Counted from the first letter of the stretch, positions 1 to 10,046 are shown. The stretch: DNA of 43,226 nt from an uncultured Blautia sp. (GCA_948436455.1 CAOJIB010000003.1:1-43226), one strand, 5' to 3'. Made by a program: numbers and translations. The notes: generated from the letters alone by a model not told the origin.

Positions 1-45
1 ACACCACCTGTTACACTCTTTCCCTACACGACGCTCTTCCGATCT
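1..45 (+). other. Illumina P5/i5/Read 1 adapter remnant (artefact)
   Basis: Positions 13-45 match the Illumina TruSeq Read 1 adapter from memory (begins ACACTCTTTCCC, ends CTCTTCCGATCT). Positions 1-4 (ACAC) fit the end of the P5 arm, so 5-12 (CACCTGTT) would be an 8-base i5 index. Genomic sequence starts at about 46. This is library or assembly contamination and explains why ftsH has no 5' end. Confidence 0.97.
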
Positions 46-46
46 G

Positions 47-1057
47 CCAGGCCGCTTCGACCGGCGGGTGATCGTGGATCGGCCGGATCTGAAAGGTCGT
101 GTGAATATCCTGAAAGTGCACGCGAAAAACGTTTCTTTGGACGAGACGGTGGATTTTGACGAGCTGGCTTTGGCGACTTCGGGCGCGGTGGGCTCCGACC
201 TTGCCAATATGGTCAATGAAGCCGCGATTCTGGCGGTGAAGAACGGCAGGAGCGCCGTTTCCCAGAAGGATCTTTTGGAATCAGTAGAAGTGGTTCTGGT
301 GGGAAAAGAAAAGAAAGATCGGATTTTAAGTAAAGAAGAACGGCGGATCGTTTCCTATCACGAGGTGGGCCATGCGCTGGTAAACGCGCTGCAAAAGCAT
401 GCGGAGCCTGTGCAGAAGATTACGATCGTACCAAGGACTATGGGGGCGCTGGGCTATGTGATGCAGGTGCCCGAGGAAGAGAAATATTTGAATACCAAAA
501 AAGAACTGGAAGCCATGCTGGTGGGGTATTTAGGAGGCCGGGCGGCGGAAGAGCTAGTGTTTGATAGCGTGACCACCGGCGCCGCCAACGATATTGAGAA
601 GGCCACGAAGGTCGCCAGAGATATGGTGACTCAGTACGGTATGTCCGCTCGCTTTGGCTTGATGGGCCTGGCTACGCAGCAGAATAAATATCTGGACGGT
701 CGGGCGGTGCTGGACTGTGGCGACGATACGGCTACCGAGGTGGATCATGAGGTGATGGAGCTTTTGCAGCGGGCGTATGACAAGGCGAAGCAGCTTCTAC
801 AGGAGCACCGCAAGGCGATGGATGAAATCGCCCAGTACCTCATCGAAAAGGAAACGATTACCGGCAAGGAATTCATGAAAATCTTCCGGCAGGTGGAAGG
901 TATTGAAGAGGAAGACGCCGCCGAAGAGGACGAGAAAAAGGAAGAGCCGCCCAGAGTGATCGTGTTGGGACCGCCTGCGGATGAGAAGAAGCCGGAGGAA
1001 GACGGCCCGGCTGATGAGACAGAGGAAAAGGCAGATGGGACAGGAGCAGATATTTGA
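47..1057 (+). CDS. ftsH: ATP-dependent zinc metalloprotease FtsH, 5'-truncated
   Basis: This is the C-terminal part of the membrane-bound AAA+ protease that degrades misfolded membrane and regulatory proteins. The reading frame is open from the adapter junction at 47 and begins [14 protein letters not shown], the AAA second region of homology with its arginine finger. The peptidase domain follows, with the zinc motif HEVGH starting at visible residue 105, and further on NDIEKAT, where the Asp is the likely third zinc ligand. The tail is acidic and Lys-rich, as is common in clostridial FtsH. The transmembrane segments and Walker A/B of the AAA domain lie outside the contig. The stop overlaps the uvrC start by 23 bp, which suggests translational coupling. 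Confidence 0.96.
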   Translation, partial: PGRFDRRVIVDRPDLKGRVNILKVHAKNVSLDETVDFDELALATSGAVGSDLANMVNEAAILAVKNGRSAVSQKDLLESVEVVLVGKEKKDRILSKEERRIVSYHEVGHALVNALQKHAEPVQKITIVPRTMGALGYVMQVPEEEKYLNTKKELEAMLVGYLGGRAAEELVFDSVTTGAANDIEKATKVARDMVTQYGMSARFGLMGLATQQNKYLDGRAVLDCGDDTATEVDHEVMELLQRAYDKAKQLLQEHRKAMDEIAQYLIEKETITGKEFMKIFRQVEGIEEEDAAEEDEKKEEPPRVIVLGPPADEKKPEEDGPADETEEKADGTGADI

Positions 1058-2912
1058 TATTGCGGAGGAATTGAAAAAGCTGCCGGCCCTGCCCGGCGTC
1101 TATATCATGCATGATGCCCGCGACGCGATCATTTACGTGGGAAAAGCCGTCAGCTTGAAAAATCGCGTCCGCCAGTATTTCCAGGATAGCCGAAATAAGG
1201 GGGCGAAGATCGAACGGATGGTCAGCCAGATCGTCCGCTTCGAATATATTGTAACGGATTCCGAACTGGAGGCGCTGGTTCTGGAGTGTAATCTGATCAA
1301 AGAACACCGTCCCAAATACAATACGATGCTCAAGGATGACAAGAGTTATCCGTTTTTGAAGGTGACGGTGCAGGAGCCTTATCCCCGGGTGCTTTTTGCC
1401 CGACAGATGAAGAAGGATAAGGCGAGATATTTTGGACCGTATACCAGCGGGCAGGCAGTGAAGGAATCCATAGAACTGGTGCGTAAGCTCTATAAGGTCA
1501 GGGCCTGTAACAAAAGCTTGCCCAAGGAAGCGGGTAAGGACAGGCCCTGTCTGTATTATCATATGGAGCAATGCGACGCGCCTTGTCAGGGGCGGCTTTC
1601 CCCGGAGAAGTACCAGGAGAGGATCAAAAAGGTGCTGCAGTTTCTGAACGGGGAATATAAAGAGACGATTAAAGAGCTGCAGGGAAAAATGGAGCAGGCT
1701 TCTCAGGCATTGGCTTTTGAAGAAGCAATGAGCTATCGGGATTTGATCCGCAGTATTGAAAAAATTGGCGAACGACAAAAGATGACCAGCCAGGAAGGAG
1801 AAGACAAGGATGCGATCGCTATGGCTATAGAAGGCGAGGATGCGGTGGCTCAGGTCTTTTTCATTCGGGAGGGCCGTTTAATTGGGCGGGATCACTTTTA
1901 CCTTCGGGTGGCCGCCGGCGATACAAAGGAACAAATTCTGGCCAGTTTCTTAAAACAATTCTATTCCGGGACTCCGTTCATCCCCCGGGAAGTCATGCTG
2001 GAGGCGGACTTTGAAGAGCGGGAGGTGATCCAGGAATGGCTTGGCCAGCGGCGGGGTCAGCGGGTATATCTGCGCGTACCGAAAAAGGGGACGAAGGAAA
2101 AGCTGGTAGAGCTGGCGGCGCAGAATGCAGCGATGGTTCTTCGGCAGGATAAAGAACGGCTGAAAAGGGAAGAAGGACGCACCATCGGCGCAGTGAAGGA
2201 GATCGAGGAATGGATCGGTATCAAAGGCATCGTGCGTATGGAGGCTTACGACATTTCCAATATCAGCGGCTTTGAATCGGTGGGGTCCATGGTGGTTTAC
2301 GAAAAGGGAAGGCCAAAGCGCAGCGATTATCGGAAATTTAAGATCAAATGGGTAACGGGGCCGAACGATTACGCCAGCTTGGAGGAAGTGCTTACCCGAC
2401 GGTTTACCCACGAAAGTGAAAAGGAATACGATAGTTTTTGCAGATTGCCGGATCTGATTTTGATGGACGGCGGACGGGGGCAGGTGAACATTGCTTTAAA
2501 GGTGCTGGGCCAGCTGGGGCTTACAATCCCGGTTTGCGGCATGGTGAAAGACGACAGGCACAGGACCCGCGGGCTATATTTCCAGAATAGAGAGATTCCG
2601 ATAAATGTTTCCAGCGAGGGATTTCGGCTGATCACCCGGGTACAGGATGAGGCTCACCGGTTTGCCATTGAATACCATCGCTCCTTGCGCAGCAAGGGGC
2701 AGGTACATTCCATTTTGGACGAGATTCCCGGCGTGGGTCCGGCCAGGAGAAAGGCATTGATGCGGCATTTCCAGTCTTTGGAAGAGATCAAAGAGGCGGA
2801 TGTGGAGACCTTAAAGGTGATCGAAACCATGAATGAGAAAAGCGCCCGCCAGGTATATGATTTTTTTCATCCGTCTGGTGAGGGCCCCATTGCAGGGGAG
2901 ACGGGCGTGTGA
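1035..2912 (+). CDS. uvrC: UvrABC system protein C
   Basis: This excinuclease subunit makes the 3' and 5' incisions in nucleotide excision repair with UvrA and UvrB. The 625-aa length is normal for the family. An N-terminal GIY-YIG nuclease domain is visible (GVYIMHD and [17 protein letters not shown], residues about 18-50), then a cysteine cluster near residue 170, a UVR helix pair near 200-235, an RNase H-like endonuclease domain ([10 protein letters not shown]) and a C-terminal helix-hairpin-helix ([16 protein letters not shown]). The frame is open upstream to 981, but the ATG at 1035 follows a GAGGAAAAGG ribosome site and gives a standard N-terminus. It therefore overlaps the end of ftsH. 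Confidence 0.97.
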   Translation: MGQEQIFDIAEELKKLPALPGVYIMHDARDAIIYVGKAVSLKNRVRQYFQDSRNKGAKIERMVSQIVRFEYIVTDSELEALVLECNLIKEHRPKYNTMLKDDKSYPFLKVTVQEPYPRVLFARQMKKDKARYFGPYTSGQAVKESIELVRKLYKVRACNKSLPKEAGKDRPCLYYHMEQCDAPCQGRLSPEKYQERIKKVLQFLNGEYKETIKELQGKMEQASQALAFEEAMSYRDLIRSIEKIGERQKMTSQEGEDKDAIAMAIEGEDAVAQVFFIREGRLIGRDHFYLRVAAGDTKEQILASFLKQFYSGTPFIPREVMLEADFEEREVIQEWLGQRRGQRVYLRVPKKGTKEKLVELAAQNAAMVLRQDKERLKREEGRTIGAVKEIEEWIGIKGIVRMEAYDISNISGFESVGSMVVYEKGRPKRSDYRKFKIKWVTGPNDYASLEEVLTRRFTHESEKEYDSFCRLPDLILMDGGRGQVNIALKVLGQLGLTIPVCGMVKDDRHRTRGLYFQNREIPINVSSEGFRLITRVQDEAHRFAIEYHRSLRSKGQVHSILDEIPGVGPARRKALMRHFQSLEEIKEADVETLKVIETMNEKSARQVYDFFHPSGEGPIAGETGV

Positions 2913-2989
2913 TAAAATAATAAACGACGAAATTTTTATTGTCTGGAAGGGCGCGACGGCCTTTAAAATATGAAGGAGAAAAACAGAAA

Positions 2990-3922
2990 ATGAAAGGTGT
3001 AGAATTAAAGAAAATGATGGAGCAGCTACATCTGACGGATCTGATCCCGGAGGTGCCCTTAGAGGGCAAGAAGGTTTGCACTTCCGAGATTAACCGTCCG
3101 GCGCTGCAGCTTGCCGGCTATATGGAGCATTTTGCCAATGAACGGGTACAGATCGTAGGTTATGTGGAATTTACCTATCTGGATCAGATGGAGGAGGAGA
3201 AGCGCAACGCTACGTTTGAACGTTTTATTTCCACGGGCGTCCCCTGTGTAATTTTTACTTCACGGACTACTCCTACAGAGGCTATATTGCAGCTAGGAAT
3301 CAAGTACCAGGTGCCTATTTTTACGACGGATCGTACAACGTCTGCCTTTATGGCGGAGATCATACGCTGGCTGGGTGTGGAGCTGGCGCCCTGTATCCTG
3401 ATTCACGGCGTGCTGGTGGATGTATACGGCGAGGGCGTGCTGATTATGGGCGAGAGCGGCATTGGAAAAAGCGAAGCGGCTCTGGAGCTGATCAAAAGAG
3501 GACATCGTCTGGTCAGCGACGACGTGGTGGAGATCCGCCGGGTCAGCGATGTGACGCTGGTAGGCTCCGCGCCGGATGTGACCCGGCATTTTATTGAGCT
3601 GCGCGGCGTGGGGATTGTGGATGTGAAGGCCCTCTTCGGCGTGGAATGCGTAAAGAATACGCAAAATATCGATCTGGTCATCAAGCTGGAGGAATGGAAT
3701 CGGGATAAGGAATACGATCGGCTGGGGCTGAATGAAGAATTTGCGGAATTCCTGGGAAATAAGATCGTATGTCATTCTCTGCCGATCCGTCCCGGCCGGA
3801 ACTTGGCGGTAATCGTCGAATGCGCGGCGGTCAACCATCGTCAGAAAAAGATGGGCTACAATGCGGCGGAGGAATTGTATAACCGGGTACAGCAGAATCT
3901 TGCAAAAAAAAGGGAGGAATAA
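2990..3922 (+). CDS. hprK: HPr kinase/phosphorylase
   Basis: This bifunctional enzyme phosphorylates and dephosphorylates HPr on Ser46, the sensor step of carbon catabolite control in Firmicutes. It has 310 aa, the usual length. The Walker A motif GESGIGKS is at residues 154-161, His139 (in IHGVLVDVYG) matches the catalytic His, and the family signature ELRGVGIVDVKALFG follows. The frame extends upstream to a TTG at 2939, but the ATG at 2990 follows AAGGAG and gives the normal start. The glucokinase gene begins 3 bp after its stop, which links sugar phosphorylation to sugar sensing in one operon. Confidence 0.97.
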   Translation: MKGVELKKMMEQLHLTDLIPEVPLEGKKVCTSEINRPALQLAGYMEHFANERVQIVGYVEFTYLDQMEEEKRNATFERFISTGVPCVIFTSRTTPTEAILQLGIKYQVPIFTTDRTTSAFMAEIIRWLGVELAPCILIHGVLVDVYGEGVLIMGESGIGKSEAALELIKRGHRLVSDDVVEIRRVSDVTLVGSAPDVTRHFIELRGVGIVDVKALFGVECVKNTQNIDLVIKLEEWNRDKEYDRLGLNEEFAEFLGNKIVCHSLPIRPGRNLAVIVECAAVNHRQKKMGYNAAEELYNRVQQNLAKKREE

Positions 3923-3925
3923 AAG

Positions 3926-4864
3926 ATGCTGCAGTATTGTTTTGGAATTGATATTGGCGGTACGACAATCAAGTGCGGGCTTTTTCAAACGGACGGTTGT
4001 CTGCTGGAAAAATGGGAAATTCCCACGCGTATAGAAGAGCAGGGTATAAATATTCTGCCGGATGCGGCCAAGGCCGTTTTGGATAAATGCAAAGAAAGGA
4101 ATATTTCTTTAGAAGAGGTCGCCGGCGTAGGGGTGGGCGTTCCCGGCCCGGTGAATCATAAAGGCGAAGTGCCCTGCGCGGTCAATCTTCATTGGGCATA
4201 TGTAGACGTGGCCGGCGATATGGAAAAATATATGGGTTTGCAGGCTAAGGCCGGAAACGACGCCAATGTGGCGGCCCTGGGAGAAGCCTGGAAGGGAGCG
4301 GCGGAAGGCGCGAAAAATGTCGTTCTGGCGACTTTAGGAACCGGCGTTGGCGGCGGCATCATCGTTGATGGAAAGATCGTTGCCGGTGCGCATGGGGCCG
4401 GCGGAGAGATCGGTCACGCCAATATAAAGCACGAGGAAACACAGGCATGCAATTGCGGAAACTGTGGCTGCCTGGAGCAGTATGCATCGGCAACGGGCCT
4501 GGTTCGCTTGGCGAAAGAGCAGCTAGAGGCGGATTCGGAGGAGTCCGTATTGCGAATGGGCGAGTTGACGGCCAAGGCTGTTTTCGACGCTTATAAAGAC
4601 AAGGATGTGCTGGCAATCCGGATTGTTGAGCGGTTCGCCGAGTATTTGGGCGGCGCGTTGAGCATCTTTTCTAGCGTGGTGGATCCGGAGGTGATCGTCC
4701 TGGGCGGCGGCGTATCTAAGGCTGGCCAGGCGCTGATAGATTGTGTGGAGAAATACTACAGGAAATATGCGTTTACCGCCTGCAAGGAAACGCCGATTGT
4801 CCTGGCAGAATTGGGCAACGATGCGGGGATTTACGGGGCGGCGAAGCTGGTGTTGGAGGAATAA
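3926..4864 (+). CDS. glcK: ROK-family glucokinase
   Basis: This cytoplasmic kinase is predicted to phosphorylate glucose at C6 using ATP. The 312-aa protein begins with the phosphate-binding loop GIDIGGTTIKCGLF. It carries the ROK signature with the zinc-binding motif CNCGNCGCLEQY and the glycine-rich GTGVGGGIIVDGKI loop. The length and motif order match Firmicutes GlcK. It follows hprK with a 3-bp gap, so the two are co-transcribed. Substrate choice within ROK (glucose, mannose or N-acetylmannosamine) cannot be fixed from motifs. The gene is the last one of normal base composition before the AT-rich pair that follows. Confidence 0.93.
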   Translation: MLQYCFGIDIGGTTIKCGLFQTDGCLLEKWEIPTRIEEQGINILPDAAKAVLDKCKERNISLEEVAGVGVGVPGPVNHKGEVPCAVNLHWAYVDVAGDMEKYMGLQAKAGNDANVAALGEAWKGAAEGAKNVVLATLGTGVGGGIIVDGKIVAGAHGAGGEIGHANIKHEETQACNCGNCGCLEQYASATGLVRLAKEQLEADSEESVLRMGELTAKAVFDAYKDKDVLAIRIVERFAEYLGGALSIFSSVVDPEVIVLGGGVSKAGQALIDCVEKYYRKYAFTACKETPIVLAELGNDAGIYGAAKLVLEE

Positions 4865-4909
4865 AAAGCTTTGATAGATTATTAGAGAATCTGGAAGGGA
4901 TTTTTTACC

Positions 4910-6955
4910 ATGAATAAGGAAGAATTTTTTAGATTATTCAGTAGCTATCAGGGGATTTCTTCTATGGTGAGACAGTATAGCTATGAGGAAATTACTGAAC
5001 AGGTCGCAGGGATGTTTTCCACTACAGTGGAAGAACTGGAAAAATTTCCTGGTGGGGAATATTCTAAAAACCGGACAAGCGGCGCATATAAGTATGTGTT
5101 ATTAGATTTAATAAGAAATATTACGCAGTATGATTGGGTATATGAACGATTGGCAGATGGTATTTCCAGGCAGGTTTTCACGAATCTTATACGGTATCGG
5201 GTTCTACCGGATCTTTCTTTTCTTCAGCAGGCGTTTGACGGGGAGCATCATCAATATTTTGATTCGGATATTATACATTGCAGCAACCAAGAGGTTTTTG
5301 TGGACTGTGGGGGCTTTATCGGAGATACGGCAGAAGATTATATTGCCCAGTACAAGAATTACAAAACTATATATGTTTATGAGCCATCGCCAGATAATAT
5401 TACCCGCTGTAGAGAAAACCTGCGGAAATATCCGAAAGTAAAAGTACGAAATTGTGGTGTGGGTGAGAAAAATGAAAAGATATCGATAGGTGGCAGCCTT
5501 GCTTCCAGTAGCTTTTTAGGCGCAGAATCAAGTGGAGAGCTTACGGAGATGGTTGCTCTTGACCAGGATATTAAAGAAAAAATTACCTTTATAAAAATGG
5601 ATGTGGAAGGATTTGAAATTCCGGCAATTTTAGGGGCTAAAGGGCATATAAGGAATGACTCTCCGAAGCTTGCGATTTGTACATATCATATTGTTAGCGA
5701 CATATGGGAAATTCCAAGACTTATAGATAGTATTCATCCGGGATATAAGTTTTATTTTCGCCATTATAGGCCGGATCAAAACGGGGAAACTGTTTTTTAT
5801 GCGGTGCCTGTTTCTCCAGAGCAGAATTTTTCGATAGAAACCAGGCAGACGAAAAGAGTTGTAGCTTTAGCGCCATACGAACGCGGGTGGAGTAATGTGG
5901 AACTTATTAAAGACTGTGGACTGATACCGTACTTGCTCTATAAAAATCATGGCTGCGATGTAACAATGGTAGGGGCAAGAGGAGATGAATATACGTATTT
6001 AGATTCCTATGTCAAAGGTATAAAAATGGAATTTTTAGAGGATGGTAGTGAAGCCGCTAAATTACAATATATGATGGAAAAGGCGACAGAAATCGATTGC
6101 TTGATTTTGAGAGGATGTCATACAAGCAATTTTACTGTTGCAAAAATGTATAAAATGCTGCATCCGACGGGATGTATTTATGTTGGATTGGACGCAAATG
6201 GTCATTGGATGGATAGAATCTTATGGGAAAATACAAATTTTATGGAGTTTATGGATTGCTGTGATGTGATTGCCACATCCTGTCAGGCAATGCAAGATCA
6301 TTTGAATTTGAAGTGGCCCTGGAAGATTTATTGCATTCCTAATGGTTTTTATAGCTTTAAGGCACACAGTCTTCCGGATTTTAAGAGAAAAGAAAATATT
6401 GTACTTACCGTAGGTAGATTGGGGACGCAGCAAAAGGCTACGGAGGTTTTGCTGGAAGCATTTGCTCAAATAGCGGAAAATATACCTGATTGGCGGCTGC
6501 GCTTAGTAGGAACTATAGAAGAAAGCTTTCAAGATTTTTTACAAGAATATTTTCAGCATTTTCCAGAATTAAAGGAGCGCGTAGATTTTACAGGGCCAAT
6601 ACAAGAAAGAGAAATATTACAAGAAGAATATCAAAAGGCGAAAATTTTTGCATTGCCATCTGAATGGGAAGGTGGGACGCCTAATGTTATTGCAGAAGCG
6701 TTGAATGCAGGCTGCGTGACGGCGGTGACTCAGTTTGATGCTTATGAACAGGCGACAGATCATGGAAAATGTGGAAGGTCTTGTGCTGTGAATGATACCG
6801 CTGGTTTTGCGCAGATTTTGCTATATTTATGTAAAAGCAATCAATTAGAAGGAATGGCAGATCATGCATATCGGTATGGTTCCACTTATTTAAATATGGA
6901 ATACATTGTTGCCAAATTGAGTGAAATGCTGTTTGGAGGAATGTGCAATGGGTGA
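4910..6955 (+). CDS. FkbM-family methyltransferase fused to a GT-B (GT4-like) glycosyltransferase
   Basis: This 681-aa two-enzyme fusion is probably for surface or secreted glycan decoration. Residues 1-120 are not recognised. Residues about 125-290 form an FkbM SAM methyltransferase: VFVDCGGFIGDTAEDY (motif I), VYEPSPDN (motif II) and IKMDVEGFEIPAILGAK. From about residue 315 a GT-B fold follows, with ENIVLTVGRLGTQQKATEVL starting the second Rossmann half and SEWEGGTPNVIAEALNAGC as the nucleotide-sugar motif. No signal peptide or transmembrane segment is seen, so it should be cytoplasmic. Base and codon use is much more AT-rich than in neighbours on either side, suggesting transfer. It overlaps the next methyltransferase by 8 bp. 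Sugar and acceptor are unknown. Confidence 0.88.
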   Translation: MNKEEFFRLFSSYQGISSMVRQYSYEEITEQVAGMFSTTVEELEKFPGGEYSKNRTSGAYKYVLLDLIRNITQYDWVYERLADGISRQVFTNLIRYRVLPDLSFLQQAFDGEHHQYFDSDIIHCSNQEVFVDCGGFIGDTAEDYIAQYKNYKTIYVYEPSPDNITRCRENLRKYPKVKVRNCGVGEKNEKISIGGSLASSSFLGAESSGELTEMVALDQDIKEKITFIKMDVEGFEIPAILGAKGHIRNDSPKLAICTYHIVSDIWEIPRLIDSIHPGYKFYFRHYRPDQNGETVFYAVPVSPEQNFSIETRQTKRVVALAPYERGWSNVELIKDCGLIPYLLYKNHGCDVTMVGARGDEYTYLDSYVKGIKMEFLEDGSEAAKLQYMMEKATEIDCLILRGCHTSNFTVAKMYKMLHPTGCIYVGLDANGHWMDRILWENTNFMEFMDCCDVIATSCQAMQDHLNLKWPWKIYCIPNGFYSFKAHSLPDFKRKENIVLTVGRLGTQQKATEVLLEAFAQIAENIPDWRLRLVGTIEESFQDFLQEYFQHFPELKERVDFTGPIQEREILQEEYQKAKIFALPSEWEGGTPNVIAEALNAGCVTAVTQFDAYEQATDHGKCGRSCAVNDTAGFAQILLYLCKSNQLEGMADHAYRYGSTYLNMEYIVAKLSEMLFGGMCNG

Positions 6956-7901
6956 ACTTTTAATAGAGAATACTATTATACAGTATGCAGAAGCAGGCAA
7001 AACGAGAGTGTTATTAGATTTTGCAGATCATTTATCTAACAAAAGTAAGATTCCTTTGCATTCGCCAACGGATGATTTAACTGTTATGAGCCTTATTAAA
7101 ATGCTGTTGCAACGATATCCGCAGATCAGTAAGGGGACAGAGGAAGCGGAAAATATTATGGAAAGTATTATGATAAATACGCTTTTGGCTGCCTTTCTTG
7201 TGAAAACCTCTTTACCGGTTAAGGTACTAGAAATTGGTTGTACAAACGGAATTATGAGCTATTCCCTTGCTACAATACTAGGGAGTTTTCATAAAAGATC
7301 AGAGTTATGTTGCATGTCTGATGTAATAGGAAATACCAGTCAAAATCAATGGTTGGATAAAATGGCATTAGTATCTGATGTGCCGGAATTGTCGTTGGTA
7401 ATTGCAGATTATGAAAAAACACCGTTGGCTTCGGATTATTTTGATATTGTTATTATAAATGGTTCCGTTTATTTCCAGGAACCCTTCCAGGTTATTAAAG
7501 AGGCGAAACGATTGACTAAAAAGAACGGGCTGCTTTTGTGTTATTGCTGTAATGCGCCTTTGCTGGAAAGCAGTTTTTGCTTTCATTTTCAAAACAGAGA
7601 GGAATATTATGTAAAAAATAATGTTAAGATTATGACGGTAAAAATCCTAAAGAAAGAAGATGAAGGTCAGGGATATCAGAATTGGATTTATAAAGTACAG
7701 ATGTGTTTGGAAAAGGCTGAACAGAAATTAAAAGAACAGCCGGAGCCGCAGGAAATTGGGCCTATTATAGAAGAAATTGATGGTTATATAGATCAGGCGA
7801 TAGAGAGAGAAGAACTTGATAAAAAAGTACAGCTGATTCATATGAAAGAAGCCTTGCTGGATGAAGTTGTGCGGTATAGTTTTAGTGGACATCGAGGATA
7901 A
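6948..7901 (+). CDS. Class I SAM-dependent methyltransferase
   Basis: This 317-aa protein has a helical N-terminus of about 90 residues and then a Rossmann methyltransferase core. Visible parts are KVLEIGCTNGIMSYSLA (motif I), the acidic VIADYEKTPL and FDIVIINGSVYF (motif IV), then KKNGLLLCYCC. The last 70 residues are charged and possibly coiled. The ATG at 6948 was chosen because GGAGG at 6935-6939 precedes it by 8 bases; it overlaps the FkbM-GT stop, so the pair is coupled. Codon use is AT-rich like its partner and unlike metY. A role in modifying the same glycan is inferred from context. The exact substrate is not known. Confidence 0.82.
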   Translation: MGELLIENTIIQYAEAGKTRVLLDFADHLSNKSKIPLHSPTDDLTVMSLIKMLLQRYPQISKGTEEAENIMESIMINTLLAAFLVKTSLPVKVLEIGCTNGIMSYSLATILGSFHKRSELCCMSDVIGNTSQNQWLDKMALVSDVPELSLVIADYEKTPLASDYFDIVIINGSVYFQEPFQVIKEAKRLTKKNGLLLCYCCNAPLLESSFCFHFQNREEYYVKNNVKIMTVKILKKEDEGQGYQNWIYKVQMCLEKAEQKLKEQPEPQEIGPIIEEIDGYIDQAIEREELDKKVQLIHMKEALLDEVVRYSFSGHRG

Positions 7902-7963
7902 GTTTTGAAATTTTTGTACGATATATAATATTTTACAAAATTGTTTATAAGGAGAGATTTTTT

Positions 7964-9247
7964 ATGAGTCAAAATTACAAAATAGAAACAAAATGCATCC
8001 AGTCCGGCTGGAAGCCAAAAAAGGGAGAACCGCGGGTTTTGCCCATTTACCAGAGCACGACCTTTAAATACGATACGACGGATGAAATGGGGCGGCTTTT
8101 TGATCTGCAGGATAACGGTTATTTTTATACGCGGCTGCAAAATCCCACCAACGATGCGGTTGCGGCGAAAATCGCGGATCTGGAGGGCGGCGTGGCGGCG
8201 ATGCTGACGTCCTCCGGACAGGCGGCGAATTTTTACGCGGCGTTTAATATCTGCGAGGCCGGCGACCATATCGTATCTGCTTCTACGATTTATGGGGGGA
8301 CATACAATCTTTTCGGAGTGACGATGAAAAAGCTGGGAATCGAGTGTACTTTCGTAGACAGCGACGCCAGCGAGGAGGAGATCTCTAGGGCCTTCAGGCA
8401 GAATACGAAGCTGCTTTTTGCGGAAACGATTGCAAATCCTGCCCTTGTGGTGCTGGATATTGAGAAATTTGCTCGGATCGCCCATGCACATCAGGTGCCG
8501 CTGATCGTGGATAATACCTTTGCGACGCCGGTAAACTGCCGGCCCTTTGAGTGGGGCGCGGACATTGTTACCCATTCTACGACGAAATATATGGACGGCC
8601 ACGCCATGCAGGTGGGCGGCGCGATTGTAGACAGCGGAAATTTTGACTGGACGGCCTATAAGGAAAAATATCCCGGACTGACGGCGCCGGACGAATCCTA
8701 TCATGGCATTACGTATACGGAAAAATTCGGCAAGGCCGCTTACATTACAAAGGCGACGGTACAGCTGATGCGCGATTTAGGCTCTATTCCCTCTCCGCAG
8801 AATTGCTTTTTGCTGAATGTGGGATTGGAGACGCTGCCCCTTCGGGTGGAACGGCATTGTTATAACGCCCAGAAGGTAGCCGAATATCTACAGGCCCATC
8901 CCAAGGTAGATTGCGTGCATTTTGCCGGATTGCCCGGGGATACGTACTATGAGCTGGCACAGAAATATATGCCCGGTGGAACTTGCGGCGTGATTTCCTT
9001 TGAATTAAAGGACGGGCGGGAAGCCGCTGTCCGCTTTATGGATAGCTTACGGCTGGCGGCGATCGTGACGCATGTGGCGGATGCCAGAACGAGCGTGCTG
9101 CATCCGGCCAGTCATACCCATCGGCAGCTCAACGACCAGCAGTTGGCCGAGGCCGGCGTTTCTCCGGGCATGATCCGCTTCTCTGTGGGCATCGAGCATG
9201 TGGAGGACATCATCGCCGATTTAGAGCAGGCGTTAAAGAACGCATGA
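7964..9247 (+). CDS. metY: O-acetylhomoserine sulfhydrylase (aminocarboxypropyltransferase)
   Basis: This PLP enzyme makes homocysteine from O-acetylhomoserine and sulfide (or methionine with methanethiol). It is 427 aa, the usual length for the MetY branch of the Cys/Met metabolism PLP family. It begins with the typical TKCIQSGWKPKKGEPRVLP and contains YTRLQNPTND, SSGQAANFYA, STIYGGTYNLF and the PLP lysine in HSTTKYMDGHA. AAGGAGAG precedes the ATG. Base composition returns to normal here after the AT-rich pair. A cystathionine gamma-synthase or lyase activity is less likely given the MetY-type insert. Confidence 0.93.
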   Translation: MSQNYKIETKCIQSGWKPKKGEPRVLPIYQSTTFKYDTTDEMGRLFDLQDNGYFYTRLQNPTNDAVAAKIADLEGGVAAMLTSSGQAANFYAAFNICEAGDHIVSASTIYGGTYNLFGVTMKKLGIECTFVDSDASEEEISRAFRQNTKLLFAETIANPALVVLDIEKFARIAHAHQVPLIVDNTFATPVNCRPFEWGADIVTHSTTKYMDGHAMQVGGAIVDSGNFDWTAYKEKYPGLTAPDESYHGITYTEKFGKAAYITKATVQLMRDLGSIPSPQNCFLLNVGLETLPLRVERHCYNAQKVAEYLQAHPKVDCVHFAGLPGDTYYELAQKYMPGGTCGVISFELKDGREAAVRFMDSLRLAAIVTHVADARTSVLHPASHTHRQLNDQQLAEAGVSPGMIRFSVGIEHVEDIIADLEQALKNA

Positions 9248-9265
9248 TTTTTGCACGAAAAAAAT

Positions 9266-9299
9266 CCCAGGAGCCGCACGCCTTTGCGCAGCTCCCGGG
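9266..9299. terminator. Hairpin after metY
   Basis: The arms starting at CCCAGGAGC (9266) and ending GCTCCCGGG (9299) form a stem of about 14 positions with three mismatches. The T-run lies on the minus-strand side (A-run at 9258-9264), so it reads better as a terminator on the minus strand. It may still stop metY transcripts. The rest of 9248-9413 holds nothing else convincing. Confidence 0.5.
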
Positions 9300-9413
9300 A
9301 CTTTAAAGGGGAGGATAAAGTATTACTTGTTTTTCTTTGGTTGAGTTTCATTGAAGGGGGATCAATGAACATTTATAGTATGTCCCCGATTGCAGGCTTT
9401 ATACAAGTTATCA

Positions 9414-9442
9414 TTGAAAAAATAAATGTTTTCATATATAAT
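9414..9442 (+). promoter_or_regulatory. Sigma-A promoter of the SEC-C gene
   Basis: TTGAAA (9414-9419) and TATAAT (9437-9442) are separated by exactly 17 bp. The downstream gene starts at 9540, giving a leader of roughly 90 nt. Confidence 0.75.
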
Positions 9443-9539
9443 GATATTGTTTACAGCGCCTTCGGTGGGAGAAGACGGGAGAACGCGCGGCTTTTCCCGG
9501 GGATGCGGCTGATAATTTGAATCAAAGGATGGAAAAACT

Positions 9540-10046
9540 ATGAGCACATTATTGGAGCAATGGAGAGCCATGGCATACGACCAGAAGGCAGATAAGGGAA
9601 AGCTGCAGAGATTCTGGGCCGTATATTTTAATACGGAAAAGGAAATTTACGCACAGCTTCTGGAGAATCCTGACGAGGTAGTGCGCGGGACCGTCAAGGA
9701 GCTGGCGGAGAAATATAAGATCGATGTCATGACTATGGTGGGCTTTTTGGACGGCATCAACGACAGCTTAAAAGAGGCGAACCCTATTGAGGAAATGGCG
9801 GAAGACACCGTTGTGAATCTGGGCTTTGACAAGGAGCTTCTCTACAAGAATATGGTGGACGCCAAAGCGGACTGGCTGTATGAGCTGCCCCAGTGGAAGA
9901 CCATTTTCAGCGATGAAACACGCAAAGCATTATATCTGGAGCAGAAACGTTCCGGTACGGTCGTGAAGGAGCATAAGGTGGGAAGGAACGATCCCTGCCC
10001 CTGCGGAAGCGGAAAGAAATACAAATTCTGCTGCGGCCGGAATTGA
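9540..10046 (+). CDS. SEC-C metal-binding domain protein
   Basis: This 168-aa cytoplasmic protein of unknown function is mostly charged helix (residues 1-145). It ends in a complete SEC-C motif, [19 protein letters not shown], which binds one zinc ion through three Cys and one Cys/His in SecA and many unrelated proteins. Similar stand-alone SEC-C proteins are common in Clostridia. The ATG is preceded by AAGGATGG, and the gene has its own promoter at 9414. There is no partner gene that would explain its role. The N-terminal part is not assigned to a family. Confidence 0.82.
   Translation: MSTLLEQWRAMAYDQKADKGKLQRFWAVYFNTEKEIYAQLLENPDEVVRGTVKELAEKYKIDVMTMVGFLDGINDSLKEANPIEEMAEDTVVNLGFDKELLYKNMVDAKADWLYELPQWKTIFSDETRKALYLEQKRSGTVVKEHKVGRNDPCPCGSGKKYKFCCGRN

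Noticed and set aside
873..1778. 301-aa reverse-strand open frame over ftsH and uvrC
   Set aside because: It is antisense to two well-supported genes, has no recognisable motif and no ribosome site.
4910..7901. Prophage or insertion sequence around the AT-rich pair
   Set aside because: No integrase, transposase, terminal repeats or target duplication are seen at the edges.
9251..9520. Possible 89-aa gene between metY and the SEC-C gene
   Set aside because: The frame runs through the metY hairpin and the SEC-C promoter, with no coding signature.
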